Shown in pieces: positions 48,355 through 58,340 of a stretch of 64,000 bases of DNA (position 1 is the stretch's first letter; the number at the start of each line of letters is the position of its first letter). The stretch is from assembly GCA_014871385.1 (NCBI GenBank), contig CM026426.1, positions 80,705,566 to 80,769,565 of the forward strand, in the 5' to 3' direction. A model generated the notes under the pieces. The model did no database searches, was not told the origin of the DNA, and saw only the letters and a list, made by a program, of their open reading frames with translations. This DNA is from Ceratodon purpureus. Lineage: Eukaryota > Streptophyta > Bryopsida > Pseudoditrichales > Ditrichaceae. The translations under genes were made by a program, and so were the position numbers.

Positions 48355-49079
48355 GCAACATCACTCCATTGGTTTTAGATACGCAAGGTGCTGCTACTTG
48401 GTGCCAGCATAACGGTACTAACAGAGTTTGTTAGAAGCATTGATGTAGATCAACATACGTAATAAGAAGCGTGTACTTCTTTGTAAGGTGGCGGTTCCCA
48501 AAACCATCAAGATAGTGGAAGTGTAGGACAGCAACGTTTTCACCACGGCATTAAGGTGTTCTATCAGGGTCTTCACAAGTCTGCCCACAATATTTGAAAT
48601 GCCTCCACGTTTCAGTAACCGATGCCAGAATGATTTTTTATACTTGTAAGGGACTATGCGTTGTGCTTGAGACATCATGTATGGTTTAATATATGTTTTA
48701 TCATCCTCTAAACGGTCTGTAACCTTCCCCCTTGATGAATGCAAGTCTACTTCATCTTGCTGCCAGCACAAATTAGGGTTTAGAACAAAGGCGACTTCCA
48801 TACCATCACGACCAATGTTGCAGCCACATGTACAAAATGAATATAAAAGAGGATAACATTCATCATAAGTGTACAAAAAAATGAGGTTCGGATTTTAGAA
48901 AGTCTGACCCCCCCCCATCTGAACTACTTACACACTGCGACCAGCAACTACTTGCTGGCACCGCAGCTGCAAACATAGAGTCAAAAATCAAGGCAGAATT
49001 TGAAAATGCAACGTGGATCAACATAAATGCCGCTAATACTAATCCAATATGGCACTATCAACAAAAAAAAACATAGACT
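48355..49079. other. Non-coding segment between modules 3 and 2 in element B
   Basis: Equivalent in position to 41.3-42.6 kb of copy A. It holds GCTGSCA words near 48758 and 48952. The minus ORF at 48418-48876 shows no motif. Confidence 0.4.
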
Positions 49080-50219
49080 CTAAGCTTCTGCTGAGCTCGC
49101 GATGGCATCAACTAGCTTCTCTAGGGCAGCTCCAGCCAGGTCTTGAGTCCACCACCATGAGAGGCTGAGTCCACCACCATGAGAGGCTGTGTCCTCGGCG
49201 TCCTGGCGTGGAGGGGCTTGTGTCTCCCGCTCGAAGCTCAGGTTATCTGACTTCTGGGTGTTGGGAACACCATCGGCATCCCCTTCGGCGGCTGGCAGCA
49301 AGGTCGCGGATACCAGGGGCTGAGCGGAGGTCTTGGCGATGACAAGCGGATCCGAAGCCCCCCCAACCTCTTCAAAGCAAGCCTTCTTCCTGACTTGGTC
49401 TTCCTCCCCCAAAGGAAGAGAAGTGCCCTTAGCCGCCCTCTTGCTGCCAGCAACGGGGCTCTAGAGGTTTGGTACTCCGACCCCGGACTTGAGAACCTGC
49501 TGGAGGTGGTGGAGCTCCGCTTGAGCTGACTCATGCAGTGGAAATCCCCATTGCCCAAGCCACCCCCTACTCAAAGAGCGGCAGCAACGGCTACACTTGG
49601 CGTCAAAAAAGAAGACAACCTCAAACATGCAATGTGGGTGTGCCAAGTTGCCGCAGTTCAAGGGTACAAAAGCGGCGTCAACAAAGTACCGTGCATAGAC
49701 GGGGCAAGGGTCGGAAACCTGAATGGGGAGGGCTCGAAACTTGGATGGCAGGTGTGGGAGCACACTCTTCAAGCAAATGAATGGCGCTGCCAGCTCGAGT
49801 GACATGATCTCCACACTAAAGACCCCGATCTCGGCCTTGCACTTCTCTATGTCCCCCATCAATGCTGCCAGCTGCATCTCCTTGTTGTCAATGCGAAGCT
49901 GGGCTACTTGGGCAGCCTTGCTTGCATTGGAAGCCTGATCACCACCAAGACGGGCCAAAGCATCCAACCTCTTCTTCTCATCTGTGTTGCCAGCGGCCCT
50001 GGCTATCTTGTTGGTAGTACGGTGGGCGACCACATTGTCATAGAGCCGGCCCTCCCTATCCTCCTTCTCCTTCGAGAAAGTCCTCTAGTTCTTCAAATCT
50101 CTAAGAATCCCCTCCCTTTGAGCCTCCTTCTTCGCAAGGTCGGGACCTCCCTCGCCTTCGTGGTCAAAGGGGAGGTCCCACGGCGTGAGAACATCGTCGT
50201 CCTTGCTGCCAGCAACCAT
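49080..50219 (-). pseudogene. Module 2, copy B: short coiled-coil / RING-like zinc protein
   Basis: On the minus strand it starts MVAGSKDDDVLTPWDLPFD. It goes directly to the coiled coil (50090-49830), omitting the roughly 200-residue N-terminal domain present in copy A. The zinc cluster reads DPCPVYARYF, CGNLAHPHC, CSRCCRS and GWLGQWGF. The first Cys pair (CLFC in A) is reduced to CPVY, so zinc binding here may be impaired. The C-terminus ends LEKLVDAIASSAEA. Two in-frame stops, both TAG (50085 and 49461). A 24-bp duplication lies in the tail. Function as for copy A, unproven. Confidence 0.6.
49144..49191 (-). repeat. 24-bp tandem duplication
   Basis: GAGTCCACCACCATGAGAGG plus CT(G) occurs twice in a row inside the module 2 tail of element B, adding eight residues in frame. 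Confidence 0.9.
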
Positions 50220-51075
50220 GGCTGCGACACAACCACTTCTTGTTAGAGATGACAGTACCTGAACTAAAATCAACGCACTCTAAGTCCTACATAAATAGTG
50301 AAGTAGGAAAGAGAGTAAATCCAATGTTTAAATTCTAAACTTCACAACAAGCACAGCTGCAACACGTGAAGGAAAGCTTCTTGCATACAGTTCATCACCC
50401 ATTCATTTACACAACCAAGTCGGCAACCATCTTGACACAACCATTTGCAAGTAGAAACCAACACGCCTCTTCCTTGCAAAGTAGACTGAGCCCAACAAGC
50501 ACAGCTGAGCTCAATGAAGAAATTTGAAATAACCAATTGAAATTCTAACCTGAACTCCGTGCCCCTTCTACCTTGCAGCTGTCCGTCGTTCCTCCTCGTT
50601 GCCTGCAGCTTCCCGTTGCCACAGAATCTGCCTCCTCACTGCCTTGCAACTGTCCGTTGTTTCTCCACACTGCCTTGCAGTTGCAGCGCCCTCCGCATCA
50701 CCCCTCAAGCGCCGCCTCTCGAGTCTCCTCCTTCGCGTCCATAGCTCCCCTCCTCCCCGCCCGCAGCTCTCCTCCTCCCCGCCCGCGACTCCCCCCCTCT
50801 GTACCCTCAGCTCCGCGGCTCCCTTCCTCCCTGCGCCCTCAGCTTCGCGCCTGCGGCTCTCTTTCACCCCGCAACCCCAGCCCCCCTCTCCCTTCCCACC
50901 TTCCTCTCTTTGCACGAGCTCGCTCGGGTCTCCTCCTCCGCTCCCTGGATCTCCCCTCCAAGTCGTTGCCTTCAGCACGGAGGGGTTGCTGGCAGCAACG
51001 AGGGCAAGAGGGGGGAAGGGGAGCGCTCCTCCCCCTCTCTACCCAGCGCAGGAATGGGCGCCCATTATAATGCAG
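50220..51075 (-). promoter_or_regulatory. GC-rich 5' region of module 2, copy B
   Basis: A C/T-rich island (50540-51075), GC-rich on both strands, upstream of module 2 on the minus strand. It is the counterpart of 38.2-39.3 kb in copy A. It carries an exact TTGCTGGCAGCAA at 50986-50998. Pro/Ser-rich and Gly/Arg-rich ORFs over it reflect composition. Confidence 0.4.
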
Positions 51076-51079
51076 CCCC

Positions 51080-52359
51080 CTCTACCATGTCCCATCACAT
51101 TAAAAAAGATAGGATAAAAAGAAAAATTGAAAAAAGAATTGAAAAAAGAAAACAAAAAATTAGGGGAAGAAATATGGAAAAAAAGAATAAAAATAAAAAC
51201 AAGATAAAAACTCTAACATAAAAAATAACAAACGGCAAGAGAATTATCTGAAATTGGAAGGAAAAAAAAAAAATAAAGACAAAATAAAAACCAAATGAAA
51301 ACAAAACCTTATTCAGCGATTTTAAAAATACTTGAATGTGGGAAAAAATAAGAGAAGTTGGGAAACTAACTAAATTAAAAAATGAGAAGATAACATAAAA
51401 AATGACGAAAGATAACAAAATAATTAAAGATTGGAAAAATAATTCAAGGACATTGAGAAAAGTTTTTTAAAAAGATTTTAAAAAGGGGACAAAAGTGTAT
51501 AAACTAAAAAAATGTCAGGAACTTGGGAAAGATATAAAAAATAGGGAAAAGGAAAAAAAAAATGGTGGAAAAAAAATGAGGAAAAAGGGAAATATATAAA
51601 AATGGAGGAAATGAAGAAAATAAATAATGAGGGGACCAAAAGACGACAAAAAAGGAAAAATAAAATTTGGGGGGACCAAAACAGAGCAAACTCAAAATTC
51701 CAAATGGTAAGGAACCTTAACGTGAATTGAGAGAAGAAGGAAATAATGTAATCTTATATATTATCAATTAGTAGTTCTCAAAGGAACTTTCGAAAACATC
51801 ATCTGCTATCAAATGAGAAAAATATGAAATTCGAAAAATTAAAAAGTGTAAAAATTATTATTCATATCGATATATTAAAGAATATGAATTGTATAAGTTT
51901 ATGAAAATCTTATAATTTATTCTGGAATAACTTCCCGTAAAAGTGTAGTTGGCTCTACTATTTCGTTTTTATATGTTATTTTCGTATTTCTTACCCTTCG
52001 TACCAAGTACCCTATTTTATTTTAGGAGAACTATTATAATTCTTTAATAAGTATTGTAAAGATGAAAATTTTAGAAATTTGGGAAAAGAATCAAAAGAAG
52101 TGATAATAAGAACCAGAACAAAACAAAAATCAATTATTATAAATTATCAACTCAGTAATCAATGAGTAAAGTTCACACTACAATATTGGAAGAATAAAAT
52201 AAAGACAAAAACAAGATGAAAATCAAAAAAATGAAAAATGGAAGATAAGAGAATTATCTGAAATTGGAAGGGGGGAAAAAAAAAATTGGAGACATAATAA
52301 AAACCAAATGAAATTTAAACCTTACTTGGGGATTCCAAAAATTCCAAAATGTGGAGGAG

Positions 52360-52422
<63 letters not shown>

Positions 52423-52935
52423 CCAAAATCGGAACAAAATATCATGAATTTGGAAATAAATTCAAGAAGAACGCATCTCATTAATTATAAATGAGAAACC
52501 ATGTCATCAACGAGTAAAGTTCACACTACAATATCAGAAATTGAAAAAAGACAAAGGAATTCAGAAAATGTCGTTTTAAAAAGATGGGAGGAAAAACATG
52601 AAATAAAATAAAATTAAAAGTTAGAAAACCATTAAAGAAATGAGGAATAAATTTAAAAAGAGATAATAACTAACAAGCTTGTCTCCTCTTCCCGGCCTTG
52701 TAGACTATTTTCATTAACATAAATTCAAACGCCAAAGATTAGGTTAGAAGGATCTCATGTATTCAACTTCCATCTAAAGGTCTTACAGAATACATGTACT
52801 CTTTAAAATATTATTTAGTGGTTCTCAAAGGAACTTTCAAAAACATCATTCTAAAGAAATGAGAAAAAACATAATAAGAACTAAACAGAACAAAACCTAG
52901 AACAAAACCATGAAACTGTTCAGTTCATTATACAC
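51080..52935. other. A-rich insert with internal direct repeats in element B
   Basis: The plus strand is extremely A/G-rich, unlike the flanking element DNA. A block containing GAATTATCTGAAATTGGAAG occurs at about 51240 and 52250. A block with GTTCTCAAAGGAACTTTC occurs at about 51774 and 52823. A block with GAGTAAAGTTCACACTACAA occurs at about 52162 and 52510. These look like segmental duplications within a non-coding satellite-like or retroposed sequence. No gene. Confidence 0.6.
52365..52420 (+). repeat. Poly-A tract
   Basis: More than 50 consecutive A bases. It could be a retroposon tail or slippage. Confidence 0.95.
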
Positions 52936-53047
52936 TCTATAGGATACATTTGAAATGAAAGGTATTACTTTTGTACAACATTACCCTCCTACAATACATT
53001 GTATAAAAAGAAAAAACATATCAACTGTGCTGAAGTCTCTGAGCCCC

Positions 53048-55633
53048 CTAGTCACTGTCAGCATGTTCAATGTTGACATCGGGGGCAATATCCTCCGAGG
53101 CACCCCTGTTGCCAGCATCTGCGATGTCCTCATAGTTGCCATCAGCGTCCCTCTGTTCATTTTCCTCGCCCCCACCGACAACCATGTCCCCGTTAGCATT
53201 CCATTCCGGCTCTTCTTCCATCATGCCATCTCCTTCGCCCTCCACGAATTCTTCAAGAACATATGCTCCCCCAATACGCCTCCTCCTTGACCTCCACTCC
53301 TCGCAGGCAATGGCAGCATTTGATTGATGCTACCACTCGCATCTCCTCGATGCCGCTAGGGCCCGTGGTCTGTCATCCGGGTCAGGTACAGCTCCCTAGA
53401 TCTCCATTTTCTTCCTACAACGATCTTGTATGTTTCGGTACCAATGCTGGAACTGTTGGAGAATTGCACTAGTACGGGCTTTCCCACCACCATGGGCTGT
53501 ATGTGCTTGATGTGCTGCCTTTGCTTGGTGGTGTGATTTCTCCATACCTTGGCAACTCCAGACTCCAAGGCTCCCATAGTGATCCACAAACTAAGTAGAG
53601 TGTCGTACAATTACGTGTTGTCAACAAGAAGAAGGAAGTTAAAAGGCGGATGCTTAGGTCAAGTAGACGGTTCACTGAAGAAACACCAAAAGCAACAACA
53701 GACAAAGCCGTGAGCATACCATATAATGCGTAACATGCTCCTCTCCGAAGGCCTTTAAGTATGTCTTTCCCCACTTGTGTATCTTCTGCTTGAACTGCAT
53801 CCGTTGCTCTGCCGTCAACACAAATCCGGTCAAATATGGTACGACCTCTTCAAAGGATTGCCACATCTGATACTTTGCAATGCCGTCAGCTCCACTTCCG
53901 GCATTATTATTCTCAGCTTGACATATTTCCTTCCAGGCCTTATCATTGCCAGACCAAACGCTTGGCCTAAAAAGTCTGCTGGCAACAACACCACTCAGAG
54001 AGGGTTTCTGTGGCACGTTTCCAATGTTGCCACTCAACTTTGAGTCGCTCCTAATCTCCATGTTTCCATTATGAGCCCCAATTGTGGACAACGACTTCTC
54101 CATCTGTTCAATTGCAGTAGCCCTAAGTCTCTGATTTTGTATGTTCTAAACATACAGGATATGGATGTGCACAATTTTCTCTGTCAATCGAACTTAGGCA
54201 TGCGGTGTACGAATGTGCACTCTGGACAAAGGAATTGGCAGGATAGGCCTCCACCTAGTAGATGTTGTCATGTCACAAGGTTCCTCAGGTACGCTGCTGG
54301 AAAATAGCCCCTCCACCCAGTTTGCTTTACCACGGCTTTTGATGGCAGCATTTGCCTGGCTTGCTGTCCCCACAGTGATCTCTATCCTCTTTTGGTCGCA
54401 GTATATGCAGTTAATCACACATGCAAGCCCAGACTGAAGCCCATACATGCACTTAATTATCTTCATGTCTGCTGCAAGTAGCCACTCAACATCGAATTCA
54501 CCAACTCCAGGGATATGTAGTCTCTGGCCATCTGACTGTGCTGCAATCACAGCTGGCAAGTTCGACTTTCCAAATATCCACGAGAGAACATCGTAGGACT
54601 CCTTCTCGACCTGGAACGTGGCAACTGGCCAAATCTCCTGCTCGGATGGTACTGAGAAGTACCTCTCGTGGTCCATTGAATGTTAGCGTCCAAAGCCCTG
54701 TTCATCAACGTGATGCTAACACGTTCAAATTTCTTCTTGTTTACAATCTCTGCCTCATCCTATTTGAGGACAAATATCAACGGAGCCCTTTCCAACTTTG
54801 CAAGAATCTCCTCACGTGAGAATGTTTGTGTAATGCAATCGAATTAGCTTCCTTTCTTAAAGACACACAATGCAGTTGTTGGCACCATACAAACATTCAC
54901 CTTTGCTGCCAACAGGATAAGAAGAGGATGCATACCTGATTCGGTGATGCCATAAAAGATCACCATGCTCTGCTGGACCACCTCAAGGTCCGTGAATAGC
55001 GAGTTTTTTCATCCAAGACTACCTCCTTTCGCTGCTCTTCGGTTCTCTTGCTTTTCTTTGACACTATTGGCAACTCCATCCTTCTCACAGCGTGGTCAAT
55101 AAATTGTGGCAAATTCGCATTTAGCTCTTGCCGAAGCCTTCTAACGTGGTCGGGACTAGGTGGTATGTTGGATTAGTCTCCAATTCAATCCGCAATTGCA
55201 TGCATGTATCCTCAAGGTCCCTGTTATGGTCAAGCCTCTCTCTGGTGCGAGCAAGGTCGTCTCTCACCTTCCCTAGTTCTTCTTCTAAATGTCGGCACTG
55301 CATTTCCATCTCACGCCGTATAGGTCCTCCTCCATCAACGAGACCCAATGTGCGGGCATATCCATACAGACCTCGCTCTCCATGACATATGAATTCCAGG
55401 CAATTCCAAAGAGTTTCGAATGGAGGTGGCCTCTCTATCCCTGGATCAACCGGGTAAATGCTGCCATCGATCCACAAGTCAATGTTGGTATCCTCGGCTG
55501 CCCTCCATCCTGGAAATGTTGATGGGTGGGGTTGCTCGCCTCGAATTGAACCTCTCTTAACAAGTGGTGCATAGTGTGGATCAAGACAAACTTGTAGACG
55601 GTAGCTTGAAGGCTCCGCCACTCTTGCTGCCAT
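53048..55633 (-). pseudogene. Module 1, copy B: coiled-coil RNase-H-like (DDE-type) transposase candidate
   Basis: On the minus strand it starts ATGGCAGCAAGAG and follows copy A: DTNIDLWIDGSI, FICHGERGLYGY, a coiled coil, then the core. Candidate catalytic residues are D in DEAEIVNKKKFE (near 54750), D in LLAADMK (54467-54469) and E in GMEKSHHQAK (53540-53542). HTAHGGGK and an acidic tail ending EHADSD follow. GT-AG introns after ITESG (near 54935) and after HYM (about 53725 to 53590) match the copy A positions. Damage: a frameshift near 55130, TAG before DEAE, TAA and TAG near 54110-54190. The conserved residues, despite decay, argue that both copies descend from a working enzyme. Confidence 0.6.
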
Positions 55634-56402
55634 CGAGAGTCCTGAAATCCAAAGTAGTGGGATCCAACTCTCAATGGCTCGGATCGGATTGGAAGTATGA
55701 AGAAATACGTTCTTGAGATTGCCAAATACCCAAAACCGCAGAGTTCTCAACACCTAAACCCTATACCATAGCCACTCAAGGAAATTGCAATATGAAATGA
55801 AGAGCATCATGTACTTTAGTACAGGCCATGCACGACCCGAACTTTCCATAGTAAATACGACATTTACACAACCTCTTCAGTCCACGGCAGTAGGAGTTGC
55901 AAGAATACCCTTCCAATGCTTACTGCTCGAATTTGTAATTGCTGCCAATGCGTATCCGTAAAAACGTGCTCACAGGTTTAGTTGTCACTCTTTCCCTTGA
56001 ATTCCTTTAATTCCACCTTAGAATTGGGTCTTTGGTCCTGCAACACCCAAATTCTACGCACCCAACTTTGATTCACTCCATTCCTAGGTGGGGAGACCAA
56101 CCTAGTCCCGACCGAGCTCCATGGCTTCTTCCCGTTGTGGCAGCAAACTTCGAATCTTGAAACGGTTGACACCAATCTCCCGTCATCTCTCCTTCGAATC
56201 GGGCTTGAAGGGCAGTAAATGCGACAAGTTGTGGTTCACCAAAAAACAGAGCCACCTCGGCGCCACTAGGCACACCGACCCCGCCCCGCAACCCCACCCC
56301 GAGACCATTAAGACGCCTTATTAACTCTGCGCGCAGCAATTCTGGCACTCGCTGCCAGCAACAGAGCGGCATTTGGGCAAGGGATTCACCTAATTTGGGC
56401 AG
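55634..56402. other. Upstream end region of element B
   Basis: Holds leader sequence of module 1 on the minus strand and subterminal sequence homologous to the left end of copy A (GCTGCCAGCAACAGAGCGGCATTTGGGCAAGGGA near 56350-56385 and its counterpart at 33690-33730). No separate gene. Confidence 0.45.
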
Positions 56403-56442
56403 GCTTACACGGCCTTTTCAAGACCTGTTTTTGCACCTAATG
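56403..56442 (-). repeat. Right terminal inverted repeat of element B
   Basis: Read inward: CATTAGGTGCAAAAACAGGT, then CTTGAAAAGGCCGTGTAAGC. It is the best-preserved end in the family here. Confidence 0.85.
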
Positions 56443-56999
56443 GTTTCAACTTCTTGAGCTTATGCCTTTATTTCCTTTGAAAGGGCCACCAAAGCCGAGG
56501 AGGGCTTCAAGCTTGATAAGGGAACCTTTTGAAATTATAGTTCTAAATATAGACAAGGATGCGCCACTATGCAAGAGGAGTTTGCTAATTTCTAATTTGT
56601 GTGAAGTGAAGTTCTTAGTTAATCCTTGGCAGTGCCCAAAATGGTGTCTCCTTTTGTGAGAACATTTTTATTTCCTTTCTTGACACCAAAGTCTTTAGAA
56701 ATCGCTGTTGGTTCATGGTGGAGGATACTATCACTATTAGGGATGTTGTCTCTATTGATGAATCAAGCTATGGGCAACAAGTTGTGTTCTATCTTGCCAG
56801 CAACATGGTGATCATTAAAGTTGTACTTGATGCTTAATGCTCTAGAATTGAGACTTATTTTAGAGTGGGCTCGCTATCAAGGTCATCTCTAAAGGCTCCA
56901 CATTGTAATCAATTGGGGTGTTTGCATTTGAATTGCATGATTAATTTATGTCATCCATCTCCCTAGGCTAAGGGTCTTCAAAATCCAATTTCTATGCAT
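56443..56999. other. Flank between element B and the hAT relic
   Basis: Plus ORFs at 56462-56811 show no motif. One TTGCCAGCAACA word at 56795 lies outside element B. No supported gene. Confidence 0.4.
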
Positions 57000-58340
57000 A
57001 CCACCTCTTCTTGTTAGTGAGCTTTGCGTTAGCAAACATATGCAAATTTGTATATACAAACACCATATCATTAGCCCTTTCTAATATCAACCAATTTTTG
57101 CTTCTAATTGTGGAAAAACAAGTAGCTACTCCAATTACATTTGCACAACAAAGAAAACAAAGTCTTTGTTGGTATCCTCTCTGCCATTGGTGGAATGTAT
57201 TTACCACAAGCACCTTTGAAATCCCATCAAGAGTAAGGAAAACACTTCAATTATGTAGGATCCATTGTGTCACAAAATGGAGGAGCCTTGTGTCCAAAGG
57301 CTAGGTACTCTTCAACCATGCCTGCATAAGCTTCCAAAGTGCAAAGAATCCTTAATACTTGTTGCATGTTGTGATGGCATCTGCATCATCAGCAAACTCT
57401 TCATCATTAGGTAAATAAGGATTAAGAAGTGCAGTAGCGGGGTGTAAATTGGTTGTGGTCATCTTCTTAAAAGCGTAGAACTCCGCCTCCACATCATCTG
57501 CTATGTTACTTTCAAGGTCAAATGGTTCATCTCATGGGGCAAAAGCATGTATTTTAAGGTTTTGAAGGATGAAATAAATATTTCATAGAGAGGATTTCTT
57601 TGGCGTCAAAGATCCAAAGCACATACACTACAGGGGCTACCATCTCTCAAAAGTCTATACACCGCTTCCTCAAGTGCTCCCCCAAAACCATTGTCCTAAT
57701 GGTATGAGAAATCTGTAACTTGTTTTAACAAGAATGTGATATTTTTTCTTTTTGTAAGCTTGCCACTTTTGATCCTCCACAGTCTGCTGTACTACTTCTC
57801 TAACCTTCACCAAGCGATCAATCATAATGAAATGAGACGCAAATCTTGTTTGACTCGGCATCAACAAGGTAAATTTTTTCTTATGCTTTCAAAACGCAGC
57901 AAGGGCATTTGCCTCATCTTGATAAACTTCACCAAAAGACTTGGTCTCCTTTAGAATTTCCTTGATCTATGAAGGCTTTGCCAAATACTCCAACAACAAG
58001 TCTATGGAATGCGCGGCACATCCTTGGACATATATTTGTGGACATTACTCGCAGATTATCTTCAAGGCATTGAACATCTCCAGTGCATCATCGATGTACA
58101 CTTGAACAATGTTTTGGGATCCAACTTGTTCTATTAATAAATCCGTAATAGATGCCATGTACTTGGCGGTCATCTTGTTATTCGTAGTATCTACAACTTC
58201 CAAGAAGAGTTCTTTTACAAGAAAAAAGAATATTGCTTTGCATAGTGGGCAACTACTCATTAATGTCCATCCATCTACGGCCAGAGTTCCTCCAAACTTT
58301 CTAACACTCTCTTAAACTCGATGATAAAGTTGAGCTTTCA
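57000..58340 (-). mobile_element. hAT-type (DUF659) transposase relic
   Basis: Minus-strand pieces follow the plant hAT/DUF659 order. GGTLAVDGWTLMSS (near 58275, the DGWT block) comes first, then FLEVVDTTNNK and QNIVQVYIDDALEM. GCAAHSIDLLLEYL follows (near 58000, the CAAH.IDL.L block), then PSQTRFASHFIMIDRL. The C-terminal dimerisation segment (near 57110-57000) reads FSTIRSKNWLILERANDMVF. These enzymes cut and paste hAT elements through an RNase H-like core. This copy has several stops and frame changes and is dead. No TIRs were identified. Confidence 0.8.

Larger units (their letters stand above)
33633..56442. repeat. Dispersed palindromic word TTGCTGSCAGCAA
   Basis: Exact 13-base copies lie at 41375-41387, 42549-42561, 49441-49453, 50203-50215 and 50986-50998. 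At least two dozen shorter copies (TGGCAGCA or TGCTGCCA) lie across both elements, in coding, intronic and flanking parts. They are essentially absent from the AT-rich flanks by eye. Confidence 0.75.
46264..56442 (-). mobile_element. Large TIR DNA transposon, copy B (10.2 kb)
   Basis: The ends are inverted repeats of about 40 bases. The left begins CATTAGGAGCAAAAACAAGT; the right, read inward on the minus strand, begins CATTAGGTGCAAAAACAGGT. Both continue to GAAAAGGC.GT.TAAGC. Gene order and relative strands match copy A, but the whole unit is flipped. Protein-level identity to A is moderate, so A and B are separate family members and not a recent duplication. An A-rich 1.85-kb insert lies at 51.08-52.93 kb. 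No clear target duplication is seen. Confidence 0.85.

Noticed and set aside
50568-51221. Pro/Ser-rich and Gly/Arg-rich ORFs around 50.6-51.2 kb
   Set aside because: Compositional ORFs over the C/T-rich 5' island; not conserved with copy A.
33633-56442. One giant palindrome formed by recent inverted duplication
   Set aside because: A and B share gene order in mirror image, but proteins and non-coding parts differ too much, ends differ in detail (tRNA-like part only in B), and module 2 differs in domain content. Two separate insertions fit better.
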